DNA of 14,205 nucleotides from Pseudocoprococcus catus (GTDB lineage: Bacteria > Bacillota > Clostridia > Lachnospirales > Lachnospiraceae): positions 1,142,513-1,156,717 of the forward strand of contig NZ_LR698973.1 in NCBI RefSeq assembly GCF_902381825.1, in the 5' to 3' direction. The position numbers and the translations under genes are program-made. Below, in pieces: positions 1-6,393 of this stretch. How positions within the stretch are numbered: position 1 is the stretch's first letter; every line of letters begins with the position of its first letter. The notes below the pieces were generated by a model. It was not told where the DNA came from, searched no databases, and saw only the letters and a program-made list of their open reading frames with translations.

Positions 1-17
1 ACCTTTTGTATATAAAC

Positions 18-112
18 GAGTCCTGCCGGACTCGAACGGTTCATATCTTCGTTCCACTTCGGTCGGTGCTAACGGAAGTCCAATGGACTTCCAGCACCCC
101 GTCTCGCGCAAT
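18..112. repeat. Hairpin-rich repeat, unit A
   Basis: First of three related units. It opens with a perfect 6-bp hairpin (GAGTCC-tgcc-GGACTC, 18-33), runs into CGAACGGTTC and then CGGTCGGTGC, and carries a nested hairpin: outer GGTGCT/AGCACC around a perfect 8-bp stem GGAAGTCC-aat-GGACTTCC (74-92). It closes with CGTCTCGCGCAAT. The first 53 nt match unit C at nearly every position. The nested hairpin occupies the same place as in unit B but with different paired bases. Family and function are not known to me. A structured RNA or a dispersed palindromic repeat are both possible. Confidence 0.75.
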
Positions 113-116
113 GAAG

Positions 117-212
117 GACTCCGCCGGACTCGAACGGTTCGAGGTCTCCGCTCTGCTCCGGTCGGTGCAGAACCGACATCCACCGGATGTCGTGCACCGT
201 CTCGCGCTCAAT
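117..212. repeat. Hairpin-rich repeat, unit B
   Basis: Second unit, in the same orientation as unit A. It shares CCGGACTCGAACGGTTC (124-140), the GGTCGGTGC block and the closing CGTCTCGCGC...CAAT. A perfect 15-base palindrome CTCGAACGGTTCGAG lies at 129-143. The nested hairpin has outer GGTGCA/TGCACC and inner GACATCC-acc-GGATGTC (175-191). Compared with unit A, both strands of each stem have changed together while pairing is kept. Confidence 0.75.
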
Positions 213-245
213 CAGAAAGAGGTTAGAATCGATATATATATGCAA

Positions 246-306
246 GAGTCCTGCCGGACTCGAACGGTTCGTATCTACGTTCCATTTCGGTCGGTGCAGG
301 GGCAGG
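246..306. repeat. Hairpin-rich repeat, unit C (truncated)
   Basis: Third unit. Positions 246-298 copy 18-70 of unit A with only a few substitutions, but the nested hairpin and the CGTCTCGCGC end are missing. Instead GGGGCAGG follows, then an AT-rich stretch with seven T's (311-317). CCTGCC (250-255) can pair with GGCAGG (301-306) to close the whole unit, so unit C plus the T run could act as a terminator just ahead of the riboswitch. That role is inference. Confidence 0.65.
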
Positions 307-320
307 ATTATTTTTTTAGT

Positions 321-425
321 TTTATAAGAAATGAGGGAGTAGCAGGCGCGTTTTTTCAGCGTAACAAGTCAACATACTGGCCATTGGCCTGGCTTGTTTT
401 AAATAGCGAGACTCATGTATAACTG
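321..425 (+). promoter_or_regulatory. yybP-ykoY manganese riboswitch aptamer
   Basis: This is the aptamer of the Mn2+-sensing yybP-ykoY riboswitch class in the leader of mntP. The 5' side shows ATGAG followed by the conserved GGAGTAGC loop (331-343). The second leg has AACAAG (363-368) pairing with CTTGTT (393-398) around a GGCC-att-GGCC hairpin (379-389). The 3' side shows GCGAGA (406-411) and then CTCAT (412-416), which pairs with ATGAG as P1. Family knowledge: Mn2+ binding between the two conserved loops stabilises the fold and turns on Mn-efflux genes. The class was recognised by eye, but both conserved loops and the downstream gene agree. No clear promoter was found between repeat unit C and the aptamer, so the transcript start is not placed. 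Confidence 0.88.
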
Positions 426-469
426 ACAGGCTATACGTGCGTCTTGTGTGAATACAGAATAAATGACAG

Positions 470-496
470 GTATAGTCGATGGACTATACTTTTTTT
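470..496 (+). terminator. Riboswitch expression-platform terminator
   Basis: A perfect 8-bp stem GTATAGTC-gatg-GACTATAC (470-489) is followed by seven T's (490-496), giving an intrinsic terminator 44 nt before the mntP start. CTATAC at 431-436, just after the aptamer, is identical to the 3' half of the stem and can pair with GTATAG (470-475) as an anti-terminator. This fits transcriptional control of mntP by the riboswitch. Confidence 0.85.
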
Positions 497-539
497 ATGT
501 CGTCATAGGATTAATTAAGAGAAAAATTGGGAGGTTAGT

Positions 540-1124
540 ATGAGCTGGAGTTTGGTTTTTGTGGTCAATAGTATTTTGCTGGGTGTAGGACTTGCGATGG
601 ATGCTTTTTCTGTGTCCATGGCGAATGGTTTGAATGAGCCGAATATGAAGAAGAGAAAGATGCTGGGGATTGCTGGGACTTTCGGTGTATTTCAGGCGTT
701 GATGCCGATGGTCGGGTGGATATGTGTCCATATGATCGTAGAATACTTTTCAGCATTTGAAAAATTTATTCCGTGGATCGCACTTATCTTGTTGGGATAT
801 ATCGGCGGACATATGATCTATGAGAGTGTCTGTCCCAGGGACAGTGAGGAGGAGGAAACCGGCGTGGGCTTCTGGGCATTGATGGTCCAGGGGGTAGCCA
901 CATCCATTGACGCACTGTCCGTAGGATTTACGATTGCTGAATATGACTGGCTGATGGCTCTGGTCTGTTCCCTAATCATTGCAGTTGTCACATTTCTTAT
1001 CTGTATTGGAGGGCTGTTCATTGGCCGTAAATTCGGAATAAAGCTGGCAGGCAAAGCGCAGATATTGGGCGGTGTGATTTTGATCGGTATAGGTCTGGAA
1101 ATTTTCATCAGCAATGTATTTTGA
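540..1124 (+). CDS. mntP: Manganese efflux pump MntP
   Basis: An integral membrane Mn2+ exporter of the MntP (formerly DUF204) family that lowers cytoplasmic manganese. The 194-residue length is normal for the family. The protein is an internal duplication of about three helices each. The two copies carry the matching signatures AMDAFSVS (19-26) and GVATSIDALSVGF (118-130), with the family's conserved acidic residues D21 and D124. An acidic loop (about 101-106, SEEEE) joins the halves. The start is set by GGGAGG at 529-534 ahead of ATG. It is transcribed alone, behind a yybP-ykoY riboswitch and terminator, the classic arrangement for this gene, so high Mn2+ should induce it. The next gene has its own strong promoter. 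Identity is very secure. Confidence 0.96.
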   Translation: MSWSLVFVVNSILLGVGLAMDAFSVSMANGLNEPNMKKRKMLGIAGTFGVFQALMPMVGWICVHMIVEYFSAFEKFIPWIALILLGYIGGHMIYESVCPRDSEEEETGVGFWALMVQGVATSIDALSVGFTIAEYDWLMALVCSLIIAVVTFLICIGGLFIGRKFGIKLAGKAQILGGVILIGIGLEIFISNVF

Positions 1125-1185
1125 AATTGATTGAAAAGACAATTGGTGCTTTTTTCAGAACGGGTAGAAATGCGTTTTGCTTTTC

Positions 1186-1214
1186 TTGACAAAAACATAT
1201 CTGTATGTTATCAT
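1186..1214 (+). promoter_or_regulatory. Sigma-A promoter for the amino-acid ABC importer
   Basis: A perfect -35 TTGACA (1186-1191), a 17-nt spacer and -10 TATCAT (1209-1214). Transcription would start near 1221, leaving a leader of about 50 nt before the lipoprotein gene. No riboswitch or operator is evident in that leader. Confidence 0.85.
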
Positions 1215-1272
1215 GATAGCGCGTTAGTAGAGTAAAGAGAGTGAACCGTGAAAACGTAAGATGGAGGCATTT

Positions 1273-2169
1273 ATGAAAAAGGGTTTAGCTTTATGCATGG
1301 CTGCAGTATTAGCCATGGGATGTTTGTTAACAGGCTGTGGAAGCAGTGATACAGGCGCGAAGTCAACAACAGAAAGTGCTGCGGCAAGCACGGAGGCAGT
1401 GGGAACGGAAACTGCCGGAACCGAGGCTGCCGGTACTGAGACGGCCGGTAATGGCAAGACATTTACCGTTGGCTTTGATGCCAGCTTCCCGCCATATGGT
1501 TATCAGGAGAATGGCGAGTATGTCGGTTTTGACCTGGATCTGGCGCAGGAAGTCTGTGACAGAAATGGTTGGGAACTTGTGAAGACACCAATCGACTGGG
1601 ATGCCAAGAATATCGAATTAAATGGGGGTTCCATTGACTGTATCTGGAACGGCTTTACGATGAATGGCCGTGAAGATGATTATACATGGACACCGGCTTA
1701 TATCAACAATACACAGGTATTTGCAGTGAACAAGAACAGCGGTATCAAAAAGGCAGCTGATCTTGCAGGCAAGAATGTCCTTGTTCAGGCGGATTCTTCA
1801 GCACTGGCAGCACTTCAGGATGAAGAAAACACAGATATCAAGGCTTTGGCAGATTCTTTCGGCAGCCTGACACAGGTACCGGATTATGAGAGCGCGCTGA
1901 TGGAGCTTGAAGCAGGTTCCGCAGATGCCGTTGCCATGGATGAAGGTGTTGCGCTGACGAAGCAGGCCCAGAATGACAATATTGTGATCCTTGATGATGT
2001 GATTTCACAGGAACAGTATGGCATTGCTTTTAAGAAAGGCAATGATGAATTGAGAGATCAGGTATGGTCTACATTACTTGAAATGGAGAAAGACGGCACT
2101 GTAGATAAGATTGCAGCGAAGTATCCATCCATCAATACAGCCAATATCTGTATTAGTGACAATGAATAA
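1273..2169 (+). CDS. Amino-acid ABC transporter substrate-binding lipoprotein
   Basis: Extracellular, lipid-anchored solute-binding protein (SBP_bac_3 family) that delivers a polar amino acid, possibly cystine, to the importer encoded next. The 298-residue protein starts with MKKG, a hydrophobic signal and lipobox LLTGC, so Cys22 is the predicted lipidation site. A Ser/Thr/Ala/Gly/Glu-rich linker (about 23-60) follows, then the two-lobed domain beginning TFTVGFDASFPPYGY. An in-frame ATG 12 nt upstream overlaps the ribosome binding site (GGAGG, 1263-1267), so the start at 1273 is preferred. It heads a three-gene operon. The exact ligand cannot be told from sequence. Confidence 0.92.
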   Translation: MKKGLALCMAAVLAMGCLLTGCGSSDTGAKSTTESAAASTEAVGTETAGTEAAGTETAGNGKTFTVGFDASFPPYGYQENGEYVGFDLDLAQEVCDRNGWELVKTPIDWDAKNIELNGGSIDCIWNGFTMNGREDDYTWTPAYINNTQVFAVNKNSGIKKAADLAGKNVLVQADSSALAALQDEENTDIKALADSFGSLTQVPDYESALMELEAGSADAVAMDEGVALTKQAQNDNIVILDDVISQEQYGIAFKKGNDELRDQVWSTLLEMEKDGTVDKIAAKYPSINTANICISDNE

Positions 2170-2189
2170 GAATTGAATAGAGCATCTTG

Positions 2190-2231
2190 GCTGCTGCAAA
2201 ATTCATCAATTGATTTTGTGGCAGCTCTTTT
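2190..2231 (+). terminator. Hairpin with T-rich tail between binding protein and permease
   Basis: A 13-bp stem with two G-U pairs (2190-2202 with 2213-2225, loop 2203-2212) is followed by TCTTTT. It lies in the 80-bp gap after the lipoprotein gene. Because permease and ATPase follow at once without a visible promoter, it is read as a partial terminator or mRNA-stabilising hairpin that keeps binding-protein levels above those of the membrane subunits. That role is inference from position. Confidence 0.65.
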
Positions 2232-2255
2232 GCTCTTATAAAGGAGGAAATGAGA

Positions 2256-2906
2256 ATGACGGTCATGCAGATTGTCCAACAGTTATTTGGCAGTATGGGT
2301 ATCACGATGGAAATCTTTTTTGTTACACTGATTACATCGCTGATTCTCGGCCTTGGTCTGGCCCTGATTCGTATGTCAAAGAATCCGATATTGTCAGTGA
2401 TTGCCAAATTTTATATTTCTGTCATGCGTGGTACACCATTGATGCTGCAGCTGCTTGTTGTATATTTTGGCCCTTTTTTTATTTTCGGGATGCAGATCAC
2501 GCCATCTTACCGCCTGAAAGCTGTCCTGATCGGCTTTGCTTTAAATTATGCCGCTTATTTTGCAGAGATTTACAGATCCGGCATTGCAGCGATTCCGGTT
2601 GGTCAGTATGAGGCGGCCAGAATGCTGGGATACAGCAAAACACAGACATTTGCCTATATTGTGATGCCTCAGGTCATCAAGCGGATTATTCCGCCGGTAG
2701 CCAATGAAACCATTACCCTGGTCAAGGATACATCTCTGGCTTTTACATTGGCGGTAGCAGAAGTATTTACCGTGACGAAACAGCTGGTGGCTTCCCAGTC
2801 ATCCGTTGTTCCGTTTATTGTGGCGGGTATTTTTTATTACATTTTTAATCTGATTGTGGCGGTATTTTTTGATTATCTTGAAAAGAAAATGGATTATTAC
2901 AGATAG
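2256..2906 (+). CDS. Polar amino-acid ABC transporter permease
   Basis: Membrane subunit of the importer, HisM/GlnP family, about 216 residues, the usual size. Several hydrophobic helices are visible. The cytoplasmic coupling loop (EAA motif) is at about 119-138, [20 protein letters not shown], and is the contact for the ATPase. The conserved [11 protein letters not shown] segment occurs at 56-66. AAGGAGG at 2241-2247 lies only 2 nt from an ATG at 2250 but 8 nt from the ATG at 2256, so 2256 is chosen. The upstream start would add two residues. The ATPase gene follows after 11 nt, so the two are cotranscribed. Family secure, substrate not. Confidence 0.93.
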   Translation: MTVMQIVQQLFGSMGITMEIFFVTLITSLILGLGLALIRMSKNPILSVIAKFYISVMRGTPLMLQLLVVYFGPFFIFGMQITPSYRLKAVLIGFALNYAAYFAEIYRSGIAAIPVGQYEAARMLGYSKTQTFAYIVMPQVIKRIIPPVANETITLVKDTSLAFTLAVAEVFTVTKQLVASQSSVVPFIVAGIFYYIFNLIVAVFFDYLEKKMDYYR

Positions 2907-2917
2907 GAGGAGAGCCC

Positions 2918-3673
2918 ATGCGTTTACTGGAAATGAACCATATTAAGAAAAGCTTTGATGGGCAGGAAGTCCTGAAAGATATATCTATTCATGTGGATGA
3001 AGGTGAAGTTTTGAGTATTATCGGGCCCTCCGGTTCCGGTAAGTCTACCATGCTGCGGTGCGCGACGATGCTTGAGACCATTGATGACGGAGAGATTATT
3101 TATCTTGGGGATAAGGCGGCTTTCAGCAAGGAGGGACATGCAGTGTATGCCAAGACGGCGGATTTGAAGAAGATCCATAGTTACTATGGACTTGTTTTCC
3201 AGAATTTCAATCTGTTTCCGCATTATTCCGTCATAAAAAATATTACGGATGCCCCATTGAGAGTGCAGAAAAGAAATAAATCCGAAGTTTATGCAGAGGC
3301 AAGAGAACTTTTGAAGAAAATGGGCCTTGAGGACAAGGAGAATGCCTATCCTTATCAGCTGTCCGGCGGTCAGCAGCAGAGAGTATCTATTGCAAGAGCC
3401 CTGGCAATGAAACCGAAGATTTTGTTCTTCGATGAACCGACATCTGCGCTGGATCCGGAGCTGACAGGTGAGATCCTGAAGATTATTAAGAATCTGGCAG
3501 CAGAAAAGATGACAATGGTCATTGTTACCCATGAGATGAATTTCGCCAAAAATGTGTCGGATTATGTGGTTTTCATGGACAAGGGTGTGATCGTTGAGGA
3601 AGGCAAACCGGAAGATGTGTTTAATTCAGAAAATCCTCGAATGAAGGAATTCCTTGGCAAATTTGAATCATAA
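2918..3673 (+). CDS. Polar amino-acid ABC transporter ATP-binding protein
   Basis: Cytoplasmic ATPase that powers the importer (GlnQ/HisP family, 251 residues, full length). All nucleotide-binding motifs are intact: Walker [10 protein letters not shown] (36-44), Q-loop Gln95 in [12 protein letters not shown] signature LSGGQQQR (148-155), Walker B ILFFDE (168-173), D-loop SALD and switch His205 in VTHEM. A loop at about 65-88, before the Q-loop, is longer than in the most compact family members. GGAGGAG just before the ATG gives a clear start. It is the last gene of the operon. An A7-GG-T8 stretch follows, but it is not a convincing terminator. Confidence 0.95.
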   Translation: MRLLEMNHIKKSFDGQEVLKDISIHVDEGEVLSIIGPSGSGKSTMLRCATMLETIDDGEIIYLGDKAAFSKEGHAVYAKTADLKKIHSYYGLVFQNFNLFPHYSVIKNITDAPLRVQKRNKSEVYAEARELLKKMGLEDKENAYPYQLSGGQQQRVSIARALAMKPKILFFDEPTSALDPELTGEILKIIKNLAAEKMTMVIVTHEMNFAKNVSDYVVFMDKGVIVEEGKPEDVFNSENPRMKEFLGKFES

Positions 3674-3716
3674 ATCAAAAATAGCGTAAAAAAAGGTTTT
3701 TTTTCGGTGTATTCAG

Positions 3717-3725
3717 TGGTATGAT
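3717..3725 (+). promoter_or_regulatory. Possible extended -10 promoter for the MBOAT operon
   Basis: TGG followed by TATGAT (3720-3725) fits an extended -10 element. The matching -35 position holds only a T run (around 3697-3702). The site lies in the 121-bp gap before the acyltransferase gene, where the preceding importer operon must end and a new transcript would be expected. Confidence 0.45.
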
Positions 3726-3794
3726 AGTCAATGCTGATCAAGTCGTGTGTGTGTCCAGCTTGAAATAACAGTTACAGAAAGGATTTGTAAGACG

Positions 3795-5219
3795 ATGTTA
3801 TTTTGCAGTATAGAATTCATATTTCTGTTTATGCCGATTTTTTTGTTGATTTATTATACTGTTCCGGAAAAATATGGCAACCTGATACTGTTTTTGGGAA
3901 GCCTGTTTTTTTATGCCTATGGTGAACATCGGTTTTTCTGGCTGATTCTTGTTTCGCTGGTGATCCATTACGCATTGACCAGGTATTCCCAGGGAAAAAG
4001 CCGGAAATGTCAGAGGATTTGTCTGGTGGTCATGCTTATGTATGGCTTTGGCATGCTGTTTATATTTAAATATATGGATTTTTTTGTAGCCAACTGGAAT
4101 CATCTGGCCGTCTGGCTGGCGGACAGGGGAAGCAGTGTGAAGCTGCCCCATGTGAATGCACCAGAGGTATCGCTGCCTTTGGGCATCAGTTTCTATACTT
4201 TCCAGATTGCAGCTTATGCCATTGACGTTTACAGAGGTCAGGTGAAGCCGGAGGAACGTTTTGTTGATCTGGGCGCTTTTCTGAGTATGTTTCCTCAGTT
4301 GATCGCCGGTCCGATTGTATTGTATCATGATGTGTCAGCGCAGCTGAAAAAGCGTGTTTTGAGTTGGCGCCATATGGAAAATGGTATTAAGACCTTTATC
4401 ATTGGTCTGAGCCTGAAGATGCTGTTGGCGAATACCTTTGGGACTTTGTGGAATCAGGTTCAGACGGCAGGTGTCAGTGCAGCGTCTGTTCCAATGGTTT
4501 GGCTGGGAGCACTGGGATATACCTTTCAGATTTATTTTGACTTCCAGGGCTATTCTATGATGGCTATGGGGCTTGGAGAAATGCTGGGATTTCGAATTCC
4601 CAGAAACTTTCGGCATCCGTATATGGCGACTTCTGTTACAGATTTCTGGCGTCGCTGGCATATGACTCTCAGCGGATGGTTTAAGAATTATGTCTATATT
4701 CCTCTCGGCGGTAGCCGTCACGGCAAAGTCAGAATGCTGTTCAATATGTTTGTGGTCTGGTCTTTGACCGGGTTATGGCATGGCGCCGGATGGAACTTTA
4801 TTCTGTGGGGCATGTATTATTTTGCCCTGTTGATGATAGAAAAGCTGTTTTTGCTGAGATTTTTTGAGAAATATCCTGTTGTCGGATGGTGTTTCACATT
4901 TCCGGCAGTGGTGACCGGATGGGTAATTTTTGCATCGGATAATCTGAGTGCAGTCAAAACCTATCTGATGCAGATGTTCGGACATTTGAGTGATGCCGGT
5001 TACTGGACAATGAATCTGGATCTGTTTGGGCAGACTGTACGGCAGTATGGTATTTATCTGGTGTTGGCCTTTATCTTTTCGACGGCGTGGCCTTATGGGA
5101 AATACCGTGAGAATAAGAACAGGCTGCTGACAATTTTGATTCTCCTTGTCCTGTTTGGCCTGTGTGTCTATAAGATGCAGACAGCAGCCAGCAATCCGTT
5201 TTTATATTTCAGATTTTAG
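3795..5219 (+). CDS. MBOAT-family membrane O-acyltransferase
   Basis: Multi-pass membrane protein of the MBOAT family (AlgI/DltB/PatA group), about 474 residues. Such enzymes move acyl, often acetyl, groups across the membrane for O-acylation of extracellular polymers. The N-terminus MLFCSIEFIFLFMPIFLLIYY is typical of the group. Family signatures are visible: PQLIAGPIV (168-176), FDFQGYSMMAMGLG (248-261), FWRRWHMTLSGWFKNYVYIPLGG (284-306) with His289, and LTGLWHGAGWNFILWG (324-339) with the invariant catalytic His329. The chosen ATG at 3795 follows AAAGGA (3778-3783). A GTG start at 3747 would add 16 unlikely polar residues. The SGNH partner gene follows after 12 nt. The acceptor (wall polymer, capsule or exopolysaccharide) is unknown. 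Confidence 0.93.
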   Translation: MLFCSIEFIFLFMPIFLLIYYTVPEKYGNLILFLGSLFFYAYGEHRFFWLILVSLVIHYALTRYSQGKSRKCQRICLVVMLMYGFGMLFIFKYMDFFVANWNHLAVWLADRGSSVKLPHVNAPEVSLPLGISFYTFQIAAYAIDVYRGQVKPEERFVDLGAFLSMFPQLIAGPIVLYHDVSAQLKKRVLSWRHMENGIKTFIIGLSLKMLLANTFGTLWNQVQTAGVSAASVPMVWLGALGYTFQIYFDFQGYSMMAMGLGEMLGFRIPRNFRHPYMATSVTDFWRRWHMTLSGWFKNYVYIPLGGSRHGKVRMLFNMFVVWSLTGLWHGAGWNFILWGMYYFALLMIEKLFLLRFFEKYPVVGWCFTFPAVVTGWVIFASDNLSAVKTYLMQMFGHLSDAGYWTMNLDLFGQTVRQYGIYLVLAFIFSTAWPYGKYRENKNRLLTILILLVLFGLCVYKMQTAASNPFLYFRF

Positions 5220-5231
5220 GAGGTGCAGAGG

Positions 5232-6053
5232 ATGCGTGGATGGATCGATTGGGCCAGAAAGTATCCGATGACGATGCTTTTGATCATCTGTTGCCTTATT
5301 GGCGGCCCTTACTTTGGCGGGCAGCGTGCGATCGAGGCCTACAAGAATTATACAGGGAAGGCAACGGCGGCGGATGTCCTTGGTACATGGACCCAGAAGG
5401 CAGCAGAGCATCCGACACTGCTGAAAGCGGATGCCCAGGGAACGAAGGAACAGCAGGCCGCCAAAAAAGGCGGACCGTTTACGGATGTGGATCAGAGTTA
5501 TCTGGATGATGCGGTGTTTATTGGTGATTCCAGAACGGATACATTGAAAATGTATGCGGGATGGGAGAATACGACGTACTATGTTAAGACCGGAACTAAC
5601 ATCTGGGATATCATGGATGTGGTGCCGGATGATGAAGACAGGACCATTGATGAGGAACTTCAGAATAAACAGTTCGGCAAAGTTTATATCATGTTGGGAG
5701 TGAATGAACTGGGAACCGGTACAGCGGAAACCTATTACCAGCAGTTCAAAAAGGTTGTGGCGCGTATCAGGGAACTTCAGCCGAATGCGTTGATCTTCGT
5801 GGAGTCTATTATTCATGTATCCGCCGAGAAGGATGCAGAGGGTACAGTGATCAACAATACAGAAATCAACGCCCGCAATAAGTGGCTTAAAAAACTGGCG
5901 GACAACAAGATGATTTTTTATCTGGATTACAATGAAGTTCTGGATGATGAGAACGGTGCATTAAAAGCCGATTCCACCTTTGATGGTGTTCATTTGCAGG
6001 CGGATAAGATTGAGCCGTGGAAGCAATTTATCCTGAGTCACGGCGTGAAATAG
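5232..6053 (+). CDS. Membrane-anchored SGNH/GDSL hydrolase-like protein, MBOAT partner
   Basis: A protein of about 273 residues with one N-terminal membrane segment (about 12-30) and an extracytoplasmic SGNH-type domain. Visible blocks are FIGDSR with nucleophile Ser100 (block I), LGVNELG with Asn158 (block III) and DGVHL with Asp251/His254 (block V), so a complete catalytic triad is present. In AlgJ/AlgX- and PatB-like systems such a partner takes the acyl group from the MBOAT protein and passes it to a polysaccharide. The tight spacing after the MBOAT gene supports the same division of labour here. It could instead act as an esterase. AGGAGG at 5218-5223, overlapping the MBOAT stop, sits 8 nt from ATG 5232 and rules out the GTG at 5223. 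Confidence 0.87.
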   Translation: MRGWIDWARKYPMTMLLIICCLIGGPYFGGQRAIEAYKNYTGKATAADVLGTWTQKAAEHPTLLKADAQGTKEQQAAKKGGPFTDVDQSYLDDAVFIGDSRTDTLKMYAGWENTTYYVKTGTNIWDIMDVVPDDEDRTIDEELQNKQFGKVYIMLGVNELGTGTAETYYQQFKKVVARIRELQPNALIFVESIIHVSAEKDAEGTVINNTEINARNKWLKKLADNKMIFYLDYNEVLDDENGALKADSTFDGVHLQADKIEPWKQFILSHGVK

Positions 6054-6091
6054 GGCAATCGATTTATTATTTAATGCGGCCGCTTTCCCTA

Positions 6092-6120
6092 TGGCAATCT
6101 TATATAAAATCTGCTAAAAT
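6092..6120 (+). promoter_or_regulatory. Possible promoter for the dehydrogenase transcript
   Basis: Extended -10 TGC-TAAAAT (6112-6120) lies 17 nt from a poor -35, TGGCAA (6092-6097). If used, the transcript would carry the whole palindrome at 6162-6378 as a structured leader of about 270 nt. The weak -35 keeps confidence low. Confidence 0.4.
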
Positions 6121-6161
6121 AAAGTATATGGAAAATCATTTTCATGAGATGACTTGATTTA

Positions 6162-6378
6162 TGGATATTCAGAAAATAGCAAAACGCTTGTTATTCTTGG
6201 ATAAACATTTAAATTAACAGTTCGCAGCAGGCGGTTCAACATCGCCGGTCCTTAGGCGCTGTTTTTTAGCGCCTTAGTACCGTTGCAGATGTTGTGCAGC
6301 GGAAGCGTACCTGCGGTGAACTGTTAATTTAGATGTTTTCGAAGAACAAGGAAGCATTTTGCACCATCTGAATTTACA
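6162..6378. repeat. Large imperfect palindrome (~215 bp) before the dehydrogenase gene
   Basis: Two long arms are inverted copies around a 7-nt loop (6261-6267, G plus six T's). Matching blocks, left with right: ATTCAGA 6167-6173 with 6367-6373; GCAAAA-N-GCTT 6179-6189 with 6352-6362; TAAATTAACAGTTC 6210-6223 with 6318-6331, 14 exact bases; GCAGG 6227-6231 with 6310-6314; CAACATC 6237-6243 with 6288-6294; CTTAGGCGCT 6251-6260 with 6268-6277, one mismatch. The right arm is about 13 nt longer, with an unpaired insert near 6297-6309. The right edge abuts the dehydrogenase ribosome binding site. It could be a MITE-like element, a dispersed palindromic repeat or a long hairpin RNA leader. No clear target-site duplication was found. 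Confidence 0.8.
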
Positions 6379-6393
6379 GAAAGGGGGATTTTT

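Noticed and set aside
18..42. tRNA-like antisense look of the GGACTCGAACGGTTC segments
   Set aside because: They recall the complement of a T-arm, but no acceptor stem, anticodon arm or D-arm can be drawn around any copy.
18..306. CRISPR array
   Set aside because: Only three copies, unequal spacing, repeat units longer than CRISPR repeats with internal hairpins, and no cas genes.
6..422. A 138-codon plus-strand reading frame over the left-end repeats and riboswitch
   Set aside because: It is built from the hairpin repeats (the peptide ESCRTRTV occurs twice for that reason) and overlaps the whole riboswitch. It lacks a ribosome binding site and protein-like composition.
1125..1160. Terminator after mntP (AATTG...CAATT with a T run)
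   Set aside because: Only a 5-bp AT-rich stem with an 11-nt loop, and the T run is several bases away from the stem.
3688..3705. Terminator after the ABC ATPase gene (A7-GG-T8)
   Set aside because: The stem would be A-T only with a 2-nt loop. It is not a credible intrinsic terminator.
3747..3794. GTG start adding 16 residues to the MBOAT protein
   Set aside because: The family begins with the hydrophobic MLF segment at 3795, and AAAGGA lies within the supposed extension.
6052..6092. Terminator after the SGNH gene (TAGGG...CCCTA around GCGGCCGC)
   Set aside because: Only 5 bp pair at the base and no T run follows.
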